Positions 18,001-26,913 of a stretch of 64,000 nt of DNA are shown here, in pieces (the first letter of the stretch is position 1; each line of letters begins with the position of its first letter). Below the pieces are notes generated by a model, which saw only the letters and a program-made list of their open reading frames with translations, was not told where the DNA came from and did no database searches. This stretch comes from JASGIT01 sp047601665 (GTDB taxonomy: Bacteria; Pseudomonadota; Gammaproteobacteria; Burkholderiales; Burkholderiaceae_C), in assembly GCA_047601665.1 (NCBI GenBank), contig JASGIT010000001.1, positions 3,534,001 through 3,598,000 on the forward strand, written 5' to 3'. A program made the translations under genes and the position numbers.

Positions 18001-18630
18001 ATGATTCTCTACGACTGCGCCACTGCCCCCAGCCCGCGCCGCGCGCGCATCCTGCTTGCCGAGAAGGGCATTGCGCACGAGACGGTTGCGATCGACCTGG
18101 TGCACGGCGAGCAGCTGGGCGAGGCCTACCGCCGGATCAACCCCCAATGCACCGTGCCCGCGCTGCGCACCGACGATGGCGACCTGTTCACCGACAACGC
18201 CGCCATCGCCGCCTACGTGGAGGCCCGTTATCCCGATCCACCGCTGCTGGGCGCCACGCCGGCGGAGAAGGCCGAGATCGCCAGCTGGAACTGGCGCGTC
18301 GAGTTCGAGGGCCTGATGGCGGTGGCCGAGGCACTGCGCAACGGCTCGCCCGCGATGGCCAACCGTGCGCTGCCCGGCCCGGTCGACTACGCGCAGATCC
18401 CCGAGCTGGCGCAGCGCGGCGTGGCGCGGCTGCGGCAGTTCTTCGCCACGCTGAACGAGCACCTGGCGCAGCGCGAGTTCGTCGCCGCCGGGCGCTTCAG
18501 CATCGCCGATATCACGGCTGTGGTGGCGGTGGACTTCGCGCGCGTGGTGCGTGTCAAGCCGGACGACGCGCATCCGCACCTGCTGCGCTGGCGCGCGGCG
18601 ATGGGGGAACGCCCTGCGATGTCGCGTTAA
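18001..18630 (+). CDS. Glutathione S-transferase family protein (209 aa)
   Basis: Thioredoxin-like N-domain (MILYDCATAPSPRRARILLAEKG) with cis-proline segment QCTVPALRTDDG and glutathione-binding LFTDNAAIAAYVEARY, then an all-helical C-domain with GRFSIADITAVVAVDFARVV. The serine in TAPSPRR sits where theta/beta-like classes keep their catalytic Ser. Divergent from the YghU-like gene with a 30-base gap. A hairpin (AGAGCG...CGCTCT, 18630-18646) follows the stop directly. Class and substrate are uncertain. Confidence 0.85.
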   Translation: MILYDCATAPSPRRARILLAEKGIAHETVAIDLVHGEQLGEAYRRINPQCTVPALRTDDGDLFTDNAAIAAYVEARYPDPPLLGATPAEKAEIASWNWRVEFEGLMAVAEALRNGSPAMANRALPGPVDYAQIPELAQRGVARLRQFFATLNEHLAQREFVAAGRFSIADITAVVAVDFARVVRVKPDDAHPHLLRWRAAMGERPAMSR

Positions 18631-18646
18631 GAGCGCAACACGCTCT
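18630..18646 (+). terminator. Short hairpin after the glutathione transferase gene
   Basis: AGAGCG (18630-18635) pairs perfectly with CGCTCT (18641-18646) around a 5-base loop; no T-run follows, so termination would be weak. It sits 15 bases before the hrpA GTG start. Confidence 0.4.
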
Positions 18647-18660
18647 GAGACAATCCCGGC

Positions 18661-21600
18661 GTGCCACTGTCCATCACTTTTCCCGCATCCCTCCCCGTAT
18701 CCGCCCGGCGCGACGAGATCGCCGAAGCGCTGCAAAAGCACCAGGTCATCATCGTTTGCGGCGAAACCGGTTCCGGCAAGACCACGCAGCTACCCAAGAT
18801 CGCGCTGGCCCTGGGCCGGGGCAAGTGCAATGCCCAGCCCGGCCAGAAAGGCCAGCTCATTGGCCACACCCAGCCGCGCCGCATCGCCGCGAGCAGCGTG
18901 GCCAAGCGCATTGCCGAGGAGCTGAAGACGCCGCTGGGCGAGGTGGTGGGCTACAAAGTGCGCTTCCAGGACCGGCTGAGCCGCGATGCGTCCGTCAAGC
19001 TGATGACCGACGGCATCCTGCTGGCCGAGACGCAGACCGACCCGCTGCTCAAGGCCTACGACACGCTCATCATCGACGAGGCGCACGAACGCTCGCTGAA
19101 CATCGACTTCCTGCTGGGCTACATCCGGCAGATCCTGCCCCGGCGGCCCGATCTGAAGGTGGTCGTCACGTCCGCCACCATCGACGCGGAGCGGTTCGCC
19201 AAGCACTTTGAAAGCGCAAAAGGCCCCGCGCCCGTCATCATGGTGTCGGGCCGCACCTTTCCGGTGGAGCAGCGCTACCGTCCTTATGAAGAATCGCGCG
19301 ACTACGGGCTGAACGAGGCCATCGCCGACGGCGTGGACGAGCTCTGGCAGGGCGGGGCGGGGGGCGACATCCTGGTCTTCCTGCCCGGCGAGCGCGAAAT
19401 CCGCGAGGCCGCCGACCACCTGCGCAAGCATTTGAGCCACCAGCCCGTGCTGCGCAATGCCGAGGTGCTGCCGCTGTTCGCGCGCCTGTCGCAGGCCGAG
19501 CAGGACCGCATCTTCGACGGCCACACGGGCCGCCGCATCGTGCTGGCGACCAACGTGGCCGAGACTTCGCTCACGGTGCCGGGCATCCGATACGTGATCG
19601 ACGCAGGCACGGCGCGCGTGAAGCGCTATTCATTTCGCAGCAAGGTGGAGCAGCTGCTGGTCGAGCCCATCAGCCAGGCGGCGGCCAACCAGCGCGCGGG
19701 CCGCTGCGGGCGCGTGGCGAACGGCATCTGCATCCGGCTGTACGACGAGGCCGATTTCAATGGCCGCGCGCGCTTCACCGACCCCGAAATCCTGCGCAGC
19801 TCGCTCGCGGGCGTGATCCTGCGCATGAAGTCGCTGCACCTGGGCGACGTGGCGCAGTTCCCGTTCATCGAGGCGCCCTCGGGCCGGGCGATCGCCGACG
19901 GCTACCAGCTGTTGAGCGAACTGGGCGCGGTGGACGACGCGAACGAACTCACGCCCATGGGCGTGGAGCTGTCCAAGCTGCCGCTGGACCCGCGCGTGGG
20001 CCGCATGATCCTGGAGGCGCGCGAGCGGCGCGCGCTGGCCGAGGTGCTGGTGATCGCCAGCGCCCTGAGCGTGCAGGACGTGCGCGACCGCCCGCTGGAG
20101 GCGCAGCAGCAGGCCGACCAGGCGCACGCCAAGTTCGACGATGAAAAGAGCGAGTTCAGCGGCTACCTCAAGCTCTGGAAGTGGATCAACGACGCGCGCG
20201 GCGGCGCGCCCAGCCTGCCGTCGGCGCGGATGCAAAAGCAGATGGCGGCGAAGAAGCCAACGTCGCAGGCCGTGCTGCCCGTGGCCCAGCGCGGCGCGGC
20301 GGCCCCCGCGCCCGCGCCGGACGCCGCGCCCACCCACAAGCTCAGCAACCGCCAGTACGAGCAGCTGCTGCGCCAGAACTTCATCAGCATCCGCCGCCTG
20401 CGCGAGTGGCGCGACATCCATACGCAACTGCTCACGGTGGTGACGGAGCACGGCTGGCGCGTGAACGCCGAGGCGGCGGGCTACGAGGCCATCCACCTCT
20501 CGATGCTCGCGGGCCTGCTGGGCAACATCGGCTGCAAGAGCGACGAGGAGGACTGGTACCTGGGCGCGCGCGGCATCAAGTTCTACAAGCACCCGGGCGC
20601 GCACCTGAACAAGAAGCCGGGCCGCTGGGTGGTGGCCGCCGAACTGGTCGAAACCACGCGCCTGTTCGGCCGGGGCATCGCCGCCATCGAGCCGCAGTGG
20701 CTGGAGCAGGTGGGCGCGCACCTGCTCAAGAAGCAGATGCTGGACCCGCACTGGGAGAAGAAAGCCGCCCAGGTCACCGCGCTGGAGCGCGCCACGCTGT
20801 ACGGCATCGTCATCTACAACAACCGGCGCGTGGACTTCGGCAAGGTGGACCCGCACGCCGCGCGCGACGTGTTCCTGCGCCAGGCGCTGGTGGAGGGCGA
20901 GTGGGACACCCGGCTGCCCTTCCTCGCCGCGAACCAGAAGCTGATCGCCAAGGTGGAAGAGCTGGAGCACAAGTCGCGCCGCCAGGACGTGCTGGTGGAC
21001 GATGAACTGATCTACGCCTTCTACGACCAGCAGGTGCCGCAGGACGTGTGCAGCGGCGCCACCTTCGAGCGCTGGTACAAGCAGGCCAACGACCCGAACC
21101 TGCTCAAGCTGACCCGCGACGAACTGATGCGCCACGAGGCCGCGGGCATCACCAGCAGCGCCTTTCCGCGCACGGTGCGGCTGGGCGGCGTGGACTGCGC
21201 CGCCAGCTACCTGCACGAGCCCGGCGACGCGCGCGACGGCATCACCGTCACCGTGCCGCTGTTCGTGCTCAACCAGATCAGCGAGGAGCGCTGCGAATGG
21301 CTGGTGCCCGGCATGTTGCAGGGCAAGATCCAGGCATTGCTCAAGAGCCTGCCGCAGCGCCCGCGCAGCCGCTTCGTGCCCCTGCCCGAACACGCGGCGC
21401 GGCTGGCGGCCTTGCTGGAGGAACGCTTCGGCCAGGGCGGCCTGGTCGATATGCTGCTCAAGCAAGTGCGCGACGAAACCTCGCTCGACGTGAAGCGCGC
21501 CGACTTCAAGCTCGACATGCTCTCGCCCCACTTGTTCATGAACTTCCGCGTGACGGACGAGCATGGCCGCCAGCTGGGCCAGGGCCGCAACCTGGGCGCG

Positions 21601-22601
21601 CTGAAGGCCGAATGGGGGGCCAAGGCGCGCGGGGCGTTCCAGGCGCTTGCTTCATTAAAGATAGCTGCCAGCGCTCAGCCTGAGCCAGTTTCAGTATCAA
21701 AACCCGCTGAAACGAAGAAACAGCAAGCGCAAGCAGCTCCTAAAAAGAAGCAGCCCAGCGCTACACCGCCTGGACCTTCGGCGAACTGCCCGAGCTCATG
21801 GAGATCCAGAAGGGCGGCCAGACCCTGGTCGGCTTCCCGGCGCTGATCGACGGCGGCGACGCGGTGACCATCGAAGTCTTCGACGAGCCCGAGGCCGCCG
21901 CCGCCAAACACCGCGCCGGCCTGCGCCGCCTGTGCGCGCTGCACATCAAGGACGCGCTCAAGTACCTCGAAAAGAACATCCCCGACTTGCAGAAGATGGC
22001 CGTGGCCTACATGCCGCTGGGCACGCAGGAAGAACTGCGCGCCCAGATCATCGACGTGGCGCTGGACCGCGCCTTCCTGCAAGACCCGCTGCCCACGGAT
22101 GAAGCCGCGTTCAAGCGCCGCGTGGAAGAGGGCCGGGGCCGCCTGACGCTGATCGCCAACGAGGTCGCGCGCCTGGCCGCCGCCATCCTGGCCGAATACG
22201 CCGCCGCCGCCCGCAAGATCAAGGACACCAAGAACGCCCCCGACGCCACGGCGGACGCGGCGCAGCAGCTGGCGCGCCTGGTGCCCAAGAACTTCATCGC
22301 CGCCGCGCCCTGGCCGCAGCTGGCGCACTTCGCCCGCTACCTCAAGGCCATCACCCTGCGCCTCGACAAAGTCCGCGCCGACCCGGCCCGCGACGCCCAG
22401 CGCATGGCCGAACTGCGTCCGCAGGAGCAGCGCTACTGGCGCCTGGTGGCCGAGCGCAAGGGCCAGGTCGATGCGCGCATGACCGAACTGCGCTGGCTGC
22501 TGGAGGAACTGCGCGTGAGCTTCTTCGCGCAGGAGCTGCGCACGCCCCAGCCGGTGAGCGTGAAGCGGCTGGACAAGGTGTGGGCGCAGCTGCAATCGTG
22601 A
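18661..22601 (+). pseudogene. hrpA: ATP-dependent RNA helicase HrpA, interrupted by a one-base frameshift
   Basis: DEAH-box helicase; E. coli HrpA acts on stalled translation. It starts at GTG 18661 (stop in frame at 18646, no ATG available). Walker A is GETGSGKTT (34-42), DEAH 139-142, motif VI QRAGRCGR, followed by the OB-fold and the long DUF3418 C-terminal region. The first frame runs to a stop at 21846. The true C-terminal part (YTAWTFGELPELMEIQKGG onward) continues one base back, to 22601. Adding one A to the AAAAA run at 21742-21746 restores a single frame of 1,313 residues, matching full-length HrpA (about 1,300), reading AAPKKEAAQRYTAWTF across the join. The frameshift lies in a linker beside a copy of the local repeat. 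It is either a real mutation or a homopolymer sequencing error. Confidence 0.88.
21655..21705. repeat. AGCTGCCAGCGC repeat, copy 7 (inside hrpA)
   Basis: TTAAAGATAGCTGCCAGCGC followed by CTCAGCCTGAGCCAGTTTC; encodes LKIAASAQPEP in the linker just upstream of the hrpA frameshift. Confidence 0.65.
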
Positions 22602-22660
22602 ACCTTGCGGGCGACGGCGGCTCCATCACGTTGTTTGACGCAAGAACCGCTTCTGTTGTG

Positions 22661-23665
22661 ATGACCTCTCGACTCGCCCCCTGCCTGCTGGCCCTGGCCC
22701 TTGCCGCCTGCGGCAGCAATCCCCCCGCGCCCACGGCGGCCAGCCCCGCCGCCACGCCGTCGGCCCCGCCGCTCAAGATCGGCCTCGCCCTGGGCGGCGG
22801 CGCGGCCAAGGGCTTCGCGCACATCGGCGTCATCAAGATGCTGGAGGCCAACGGCCTCGCGCCCGCCGTGGTGGCCGGCACCAGCGCGGGCAGCGTGGTG
22901 GGGGCGCTGTACGCCAGCGGCATGGACGCCTTTGAATTGCAGCAAAAGGCCGTGGCGCTGGACGAAAGCAAGATCCGCGACCTGCAACTGTCCTCCGGCG
23001 GGCTGGTGCTCGGCCAGAAGCTGGAGGACTACGTGAACGAGCAGGTGCGCCGCCAGCCGCTGGAGCGCCTGGCCAAGCCCTTCGTGGCCGTGGCCACGCG
23101 GCTGGAGGACGGCCAGCGCACCGTGTTCTCGCGCGGCAACACGGGGCAGGCGGTGCGCGCCTCCAGCAGCGTGCCGGGGGTGTTCCAGCCGGTGGCCATC
23201 GGCAAGTACCACTACGTGGACGGCGGCATCGTGAGCCCCGTGCCCGTGGATGCGGCGCGCGCGCTGGGGGCCGACGTGGTGGTGGCCGTGGACATCTCCA
23301 ACAAGGCCCGGGGGAAATCGCCGGGCGACATGCTGGGCACGCTGGGCCAGTCCATCGCCATCATGGGCCAGAAGCTCGGGCAGGCCGAACTGGCGCGGGC
23401 CGACGTGGTGATCCGCCCCGAGGTGCTGGACATCGGCCCCGCCGACTTCAGCCAGCGCGCCGCCGCCATCGTGGAGGGCGAGAAAGCCGCCCTGGCCGCC
23501 ATGCCGCGACTCCGCGAGCGCATCGCCCAGCTGCAAGCCGAGCGCGCCCAGGCCGCGCGGCAGGCGGCCGAGGCCCGGCACCAGGCCTGCCTGGACCAGC
23601 GCACGCGCCTGCAGAAGATCGCGGGCATGGCCGGGATGGACGATGCCTGCGCCGCGGTACCCTGA
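22661..23665 (+). CDS. Patatin-like phospholipase, lipoprotein (334 aa)
   Basis: RssA/YchK-like patatin-fold serine acylhydrolase, probably anchored to the envelope. The signal peptide ends with a lipobox, LALAAC (Cys about residue 17), followed by a Pro/Ala linker. The catalytic domain has the oxyanion loop GLALGGGAAKGFAHIGV, nucleophile elbow GTSAG, the SSVPGVF segment and the dyad Asp in YVDGG. A coiled-coil-like C-terminus rich in Ala/Gln/Arg ends with two cysteines. The start was set at 22661 to open on the signal peptide; a longer frame begins at 22580 inside hrpA. Substrate unknown; lysophospholipid hydrolysis is a family guess. Confidence 0.88.
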   Translation: MTSRLAPCLLALALAACGSNPPAPTAASPAATPSAPPLKIGLALGGGAAKGFAHIGVIKMLEANGLAPAVVAGTSAGSVVGALYASGMDAFELQQKAVALDESKIRDLQLSSGGLVLGQKLEDYVNEQVRRQPLERLAKPFVAVATRLEDGQRTVFSRGNTGQAVRASSSVPGVFQPVAIGKYHYVDGGIVSPVPVDAARALGADVVVAVDISNKARGKSPGDMLGTLGQSIAIMGQKLGQAELARADVVIRPEVLDIGPADFSQRAAAIVEGEKAALAAMPRLRERIAQLQAERAQAARQAAEARHQACLDQRTRLQKIAGMAGMDDACAAVP

Positions 23666-23794
23666 GAGCGTCGGCAAGCCTGATCTTGTAGTCCCTGTCT
23701 GGCACGCCCTGCAAAGCCTTTCCGACGCGGGGAACCCAAGCGCGGGGGCATCCTCAAAGGGTTCTCACTCCTCACTTACAAAGGAACCGACGCC

Positions 23795-24289
23795 ATGAAG
23801 ACCTGGACCCGCACCCTGCAAGCCGCCGCCATAGCCGCCACCCTGGCCTTTGGCGCGGCCCACGCCGCCGGCACGGACGCAGCTGCCGCCGCCGTCACCA
23901 ACGCCTCCGCCACCGACGCGCCCGCCCCGGCGGAAGCGCCTGCCAAGAAGCCCGTTGCCAAGAAGAAGGCCGCCCCCGTGGTGCGCCACCACGACCGCAG
24001 CGGCCCCGGCGGCGAGCCGGCCGGGCTGAGGGCGTCCGACGCGGGCATCAGCACCGACTACACCCTCAACTCCGTGCAGCGCTGCGCCGTCTTCAAGACG
24101 CCCGAAGACCGCCGCGCCTGCCTGGACCGCGTGCAAAAGCCCACCTCCGTGCAAGGCAGCGTGGACGGCGGCGGCGAGCTGCGCGAGTACACCTACCAGG
24201 TGCAGGTGCCCCCGCCTGGCGCGGCGCCGGCCCCCGCGCGCATGGATGCGCCCCCGCCCCAGCCGCCCATGCCCGCGCCCATGAAGTAA
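23795..24289 (+). CDS. Hypothetical exported protein (164 aa)
   Basis: I do not recognise the family. A signal peptide (residues 1-25, ending GAAHA-AGT) leads into an Ala/Pro/Lys-rich stretch (PAKKPVAKKKAAPVV), then a short conserved-looking core, YTLNSVQRCAVFKTPEDRRACLDRVQ, with two cysteines that could form a disulfide. The C-terminus is Pro-rich (APPPQPPMPAPMK). AAAGGA lies ahead of the ATG. Convergent with phaC, separated by a strong hairpin built from a copy of the local repeat. Confidence 0.7.
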   Translation: MKTWTRTLQAAAIAATLAFGAAHAAGTDAAAAAVTNASATDAPAPAEAPAKKPVAKKKAAPVVRHHDRSGPGGEPAGLRASDAGISTDYTLNSVQRCAVFKTPEDRRACLDRVQKPTSVQGSVDGGGELREYTYQVQVPPPGAAPAPARMDAPPPQPPMPAPMK

Positions 24290-24299
24290 TCCACGCTTC

Positions 24300-24348
24300 C
24301 AAAAAAATAGCTGCCAGCGCTTGCCCCACAAGCGCTGGCAGCTTTTTT
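24300..24348. terminator. Bidirectional terminator formed by AGCTGCCAGCGC repeat, copy 8
   Basis: AGCTGCCAGCGCTTG (24309-24323) pairs perfectly with CAAGCGCTGGCAGCT (24329-24343) around a 5-base loop, with a T-run on one side and an A-run on the other. It therefore works as an intrinsic terminator for both the exported-protein gene and phaC. Confidence 0.85.
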
Positions 24349-24353
24349 CATGC

Positions 24354-26084
24354 CTATTTCTCCAGCACGTACTCGCCGGGCGCGGCGCACAGCGGCTTGT
24401 ATTTGCGGGAACCCGGCTTCTGCGGTGCAGGCACCAGTTCGCCCGAGCGCGCCTGCAGCCACTGCCGCCAGAGCGGCCACCAGCTGCCCTCGCGGCGCTC
24501 GCCTTCCATCTTTTTCGCCCAGGCCAGCGGGTCTTCTTCCGACGCGGGGCCGGTGAAGTAGAACGACTTGGCCGAGCCCGGCGGGTTGATCAGGCTTTGC
24601 AGGTGCCCCGCGTTGGCCAGCACGAAAGTGGCGTCCGCGCCGAACAGGCGCGCCGTGCCGTAGCAGCCCTTCCAGGGCGTGATGTGGTCGGTGATGCCCG
24701 CCGTCACGAAGGCATCCACCTTCACCTGGCCGATGTCGATGGGCACGCCGTCGATCACCAGGGTGCCGGGGTTCACGTAGGGGTTCTTGGCAAACATGTC
24801 CAGCAGGTCGCTGTGGTAGCGGGCGGTCAGGCGCGTGGTGTCGGCGTTCCAGGCCAGCACGTCGTAGGCCGGGGGCTTGTTGCCCAGCAGGTAGTTGTTG
24901 ACCCAGTAGTTCCAGATCAGGTCGTTGGGCCGCAGCCAGGCGAACATGCTGGCCATTTCGCTGCCCTCGATCACGCCTTTCTTGTGCGAGTGGGCCTTGG
25001 CCTTGTCGATGACCGTGGGCGAGGTGAACAGGCCCAGGGTGGAGTCTTCCAGCGCCGCTTCGCAGTCGAGGATGCACACCGACCACGTGGTGTTGACGAC
25101 TTTCTGCCGCCCCTTGCCCGCCGACCAGCCCAGGTACGCCGCCGCCGACATGCCGCCCGAGCAGCTGCCGAACAGGCTCGCATCCGGGCTGCCGGTGATC
25201 TCGCAGGCGGTGTTGACGGCGGTGTCTATGGCCATCACGTACTGCTCCAGGCCCCAGTCGCGCTGCTCCGCCGTGGGGTTGCGCCAGCTGATCATGAAGA
25301 CCTGCACGCCGCTGTCGACCGCCCATTGCACCAGGCTCTTGCCCGGCCCCAGGTCCATGGCGTAGAACTTGTTGACCTGCGGCGGCGAGATCACCAGGGG
25401 CCGCGCGTGCACCTGCGGCGTGCTGGGCGTGTACTGGATCAGCTCGAACATGGCGTGCCGCAGCACCACCTGGCCGGGCGTGGTGGCCATGTTCCCGCCC
25501 ACCTTGAAGGGCGTGGCGTCCACCTGCGAGGGCAGGCCGTGGTTGTGCTGGAGGTCGTGCAGCAGGTTCTTCGCGCCGTCGACCAGGTGCGCGCCGCCGG
25601 TTTCCACCAGCTTGCGCACGGCCACGGGGTTGCCCAGCAGCCAGTTGGACGGGGCCAGCGCATCGGTGACCAGCGAGGTGATGAAATGCGCCTGGCCTTT
25701 TTCGCGGCTGCCCGTCTCCGCGCCGTCGATGAAGTCCGCCAGGTGCCGGACGGCGGCGAGGTGGCCCTGCATCAGGCTTTTGTACAGGCGGTTGCTCTTC
25801 CAGGCGGCGTCGGCGAAGCGGCGGTCTTTGGGCTCCGGGGCCAGTTCGGACGTGCCCCGGAGGATGCGGCCGCATTCCTGCAGGTACTGTGCATAGCTGC
25901 CGACGGCGCGCTGGGGCGACGCGGCGGCGATCTGCCAGAAGGTCTTGGCCGCCTGGGCCAGGTCGTCGGCGCGGATGCCCAGCAGCGGGTTCAGGGCCAG
26001 GGTGTTGTCGGAGGCGCTCCCGAGGAGGTCCGTCAACGCGGCGGCGGGTTCGGCGGCGGTCTTGGTTTTTTTGCGGGTCGCCAT
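24354..26084 (-). CDS. phaC: Poly(3-hydroxyalkanoate) synthase, class II-like (576 aa)
   Basis: Polymerises (R)-3-hydroxyacyl-CoA into storage polyester at the granule surface. The lipase-like box GSCSGG holds the catalytic Cys (about residue 308); the Asp/His partners would be in TAGITDHITPW and NAGHLQS. The N-terminal block NPLLGIRADDLAQAAK and the S-C-S-G-G box resemble pseudomonad class II (medium-chain) synthases more than the class I enzymes usual in Burkholderiales. The start was placed at 26084 because GGAGA precedes it; an ATG at 26102 would add six residues. It lies 24 bases after phaZ, as third gene of a fadD-phaZ-phaC run, and ends at a bidirectional terminator. Confidence 0.93.
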   Translation of the reverse strand: MATRKKTKTAAEPAAALTDLLGSASDNTLALNPLLGIRADDLAQAAKTFWQIAAASPQRAVGSYAQYLQECGRILRGTSELAPEPKDRRFADAAWKSNRLYKSLMQGHLAAVRHLADFIDGAETGSREKGQAHFITSLVTDALAPSNWLLGNPVAVRKLVETGGAHLVDGAKNLLHDLQHNHGLPSQVDATPFKVGGNMATTPGQVVLRHAMFELIQYTPSTPQVHARPLVISPPQVNKFYAMDLGPGKSLVQWAVDSGVQVFMISWRNPTAEQRDWGLEQYVMAIDTAVNTACEITGSPDASLFGSCSGGMSAAAYLGWSAGKGRQKVVNTTWSVCILDCEAALEDSTLGLFTSPTVIDKAKAHSHKKGVIEGSEMASMFAWLRPNDLIWNYWVNNYLLGNKPPAYDVLAWNADTTRLTARYHSDLLDMFAKNPYVNPGTLVIDGVPIDIGQVKVDAFVTAGITDHITPWKGCYGTARLFGADATFVLANAGHLQSLINPPGSAKSFYFTGPASEEDPLAWAKKMEGERREGSWWPLWRQWLQARSGELVPAPQKPGSRKYKPLCAAPGEYVLEK

Positions 26085-26108
26085 GTGTGTCTCCATTGGC
26101 AAAGGTGG

Positions 26109-26906
26109 TCAGGGGCGGTCGAGAAACTCCCGTATCGCGGCGGCGGACTCCTGGAGGCGGGTCAGCAGGAACATGTGCCCGCAGTCCAGCACCTTCAGTT
26201 CGCTGTGCCGGATCAGCCGGTGCATCAGCTTCGCGTTCGCCAGCGGCACGAGGGGGTCGTCGCTGCCCGCCATGATGAGCGTGGGCTGTGGCAGCAGGGG
26301 CAGCCAGGGCAGGCTGGTCCAGCCCGCGATGGCCGCCAGCTGCATGACATAGCCCATGCGGGAGTGGTGCTCGCGGTCCTTGAAATGGCCGGCCAGCACG
26401 CCGGGGTTGGTGCGGCAGTCGCCGCCGTAGATGTCGCCCGCGATGGAGCGCGCATAGTCGCGGTCGGTGTAGCGGCGCGGGGTGGCCATCTTCAACAGCA
26501 CCTCGGGCTTGCCGGGCACCATGAGCGCGCCGCCCGACGTGGCGCACAGGACGAGCCTGCGGCAGTGCCTGGACGCCGACAGCGCGAACTGCTGCGCCAT
26601 AGCGCCGCCCCACGATACGCCCAGCACGTCCGCCTGCGCGTGCCCGTAGTGCTTGAGCAGCCGCCGCGCCACCCAGGCCACGTGCCAGGGCCGGTAGGGC
26701 AGCGGCGGCGGCGGCGAGCCGCCCACGCCGGGAATGTCGAAGGTGATGACTTCGCGCTCGGGCAGCGCCTCGGCCAACGGGGCCAGCAGTTCGATGCCGG
26801 CCCCGATGCCGTTGAACATCAGCAGGGGCGGGCGGCTGCCGTCGCCCGGCGTGCGCCCCGCGCGCAGCGGCAGGCCCCCGATGGTGACGTGTTCAAGGCT
26901 GAACAC
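26109..26906 (-). CDS. phaZ: Intracellular poly(3-hydroxyalkanoate) depolymerase, medium-chain type (265 aa)
   Basis: Alpha/beta hydrolase that releases hydroxyacids from intracellular PHA. Seen: LLMFNGIGAGIELLAPLAEAL with the oxyanion region, VITFDIPGVGGSP, the nucleophile elbow GVSWGGAMAQQFA, the acidic residue in MAGSDDPLVPLANAK and the histidine in LDCGHMFLLTR. The GVSWGG elbow and overall pattern match the PhaZ encoded beside phaC1/phaC2 in Pseudomonas. Full length. It starts 7 bases after fadD ends and is followed by phaC, so polymer synthesis and breakdown are encoded on one transcript. Confidence 0.92.
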   Translation of the reverse strand: MFSLEHVTIGGLPLRAGRTPGDGSRPPLLMFNGIGAGIELLAPLAEALPEREVITFDIPGVGGSPPPPLPYRPWHVAWVARRLLKHYGHAQADVLGVSWGGAMAQQFALSASRHCRRLVLCATSGGALMVPGKPEVLLKMATPRRYTDRDYARSIAGDIYGGDCRTNPGVLAGHFKDREHHSRMGYVMQLAAIAGWTSLPWLPLLPQPTLIMAGSDDPLVPLANAKLMHRLIRHSELKVLDCGHMFLLTRLQESAAAIREFLDRP

Positions 26907-26913
26907 GGTCGCC

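Noticed and set aside
21735..21775. Programmed -1 frameshift in hrpA
   Set aside because: The sequence CCT AAA AAG lacks an X-XXY-YYZ slippery heptamer: slippage would place a tRNA on TAA. The A run is also too short for typical transcriptional slippage.
24193..26613. Long second minus-strand frame across phaC and phaZ
   Set aside because: Out-of-frame reading of two genes with complete catalytic motifs in other frames.
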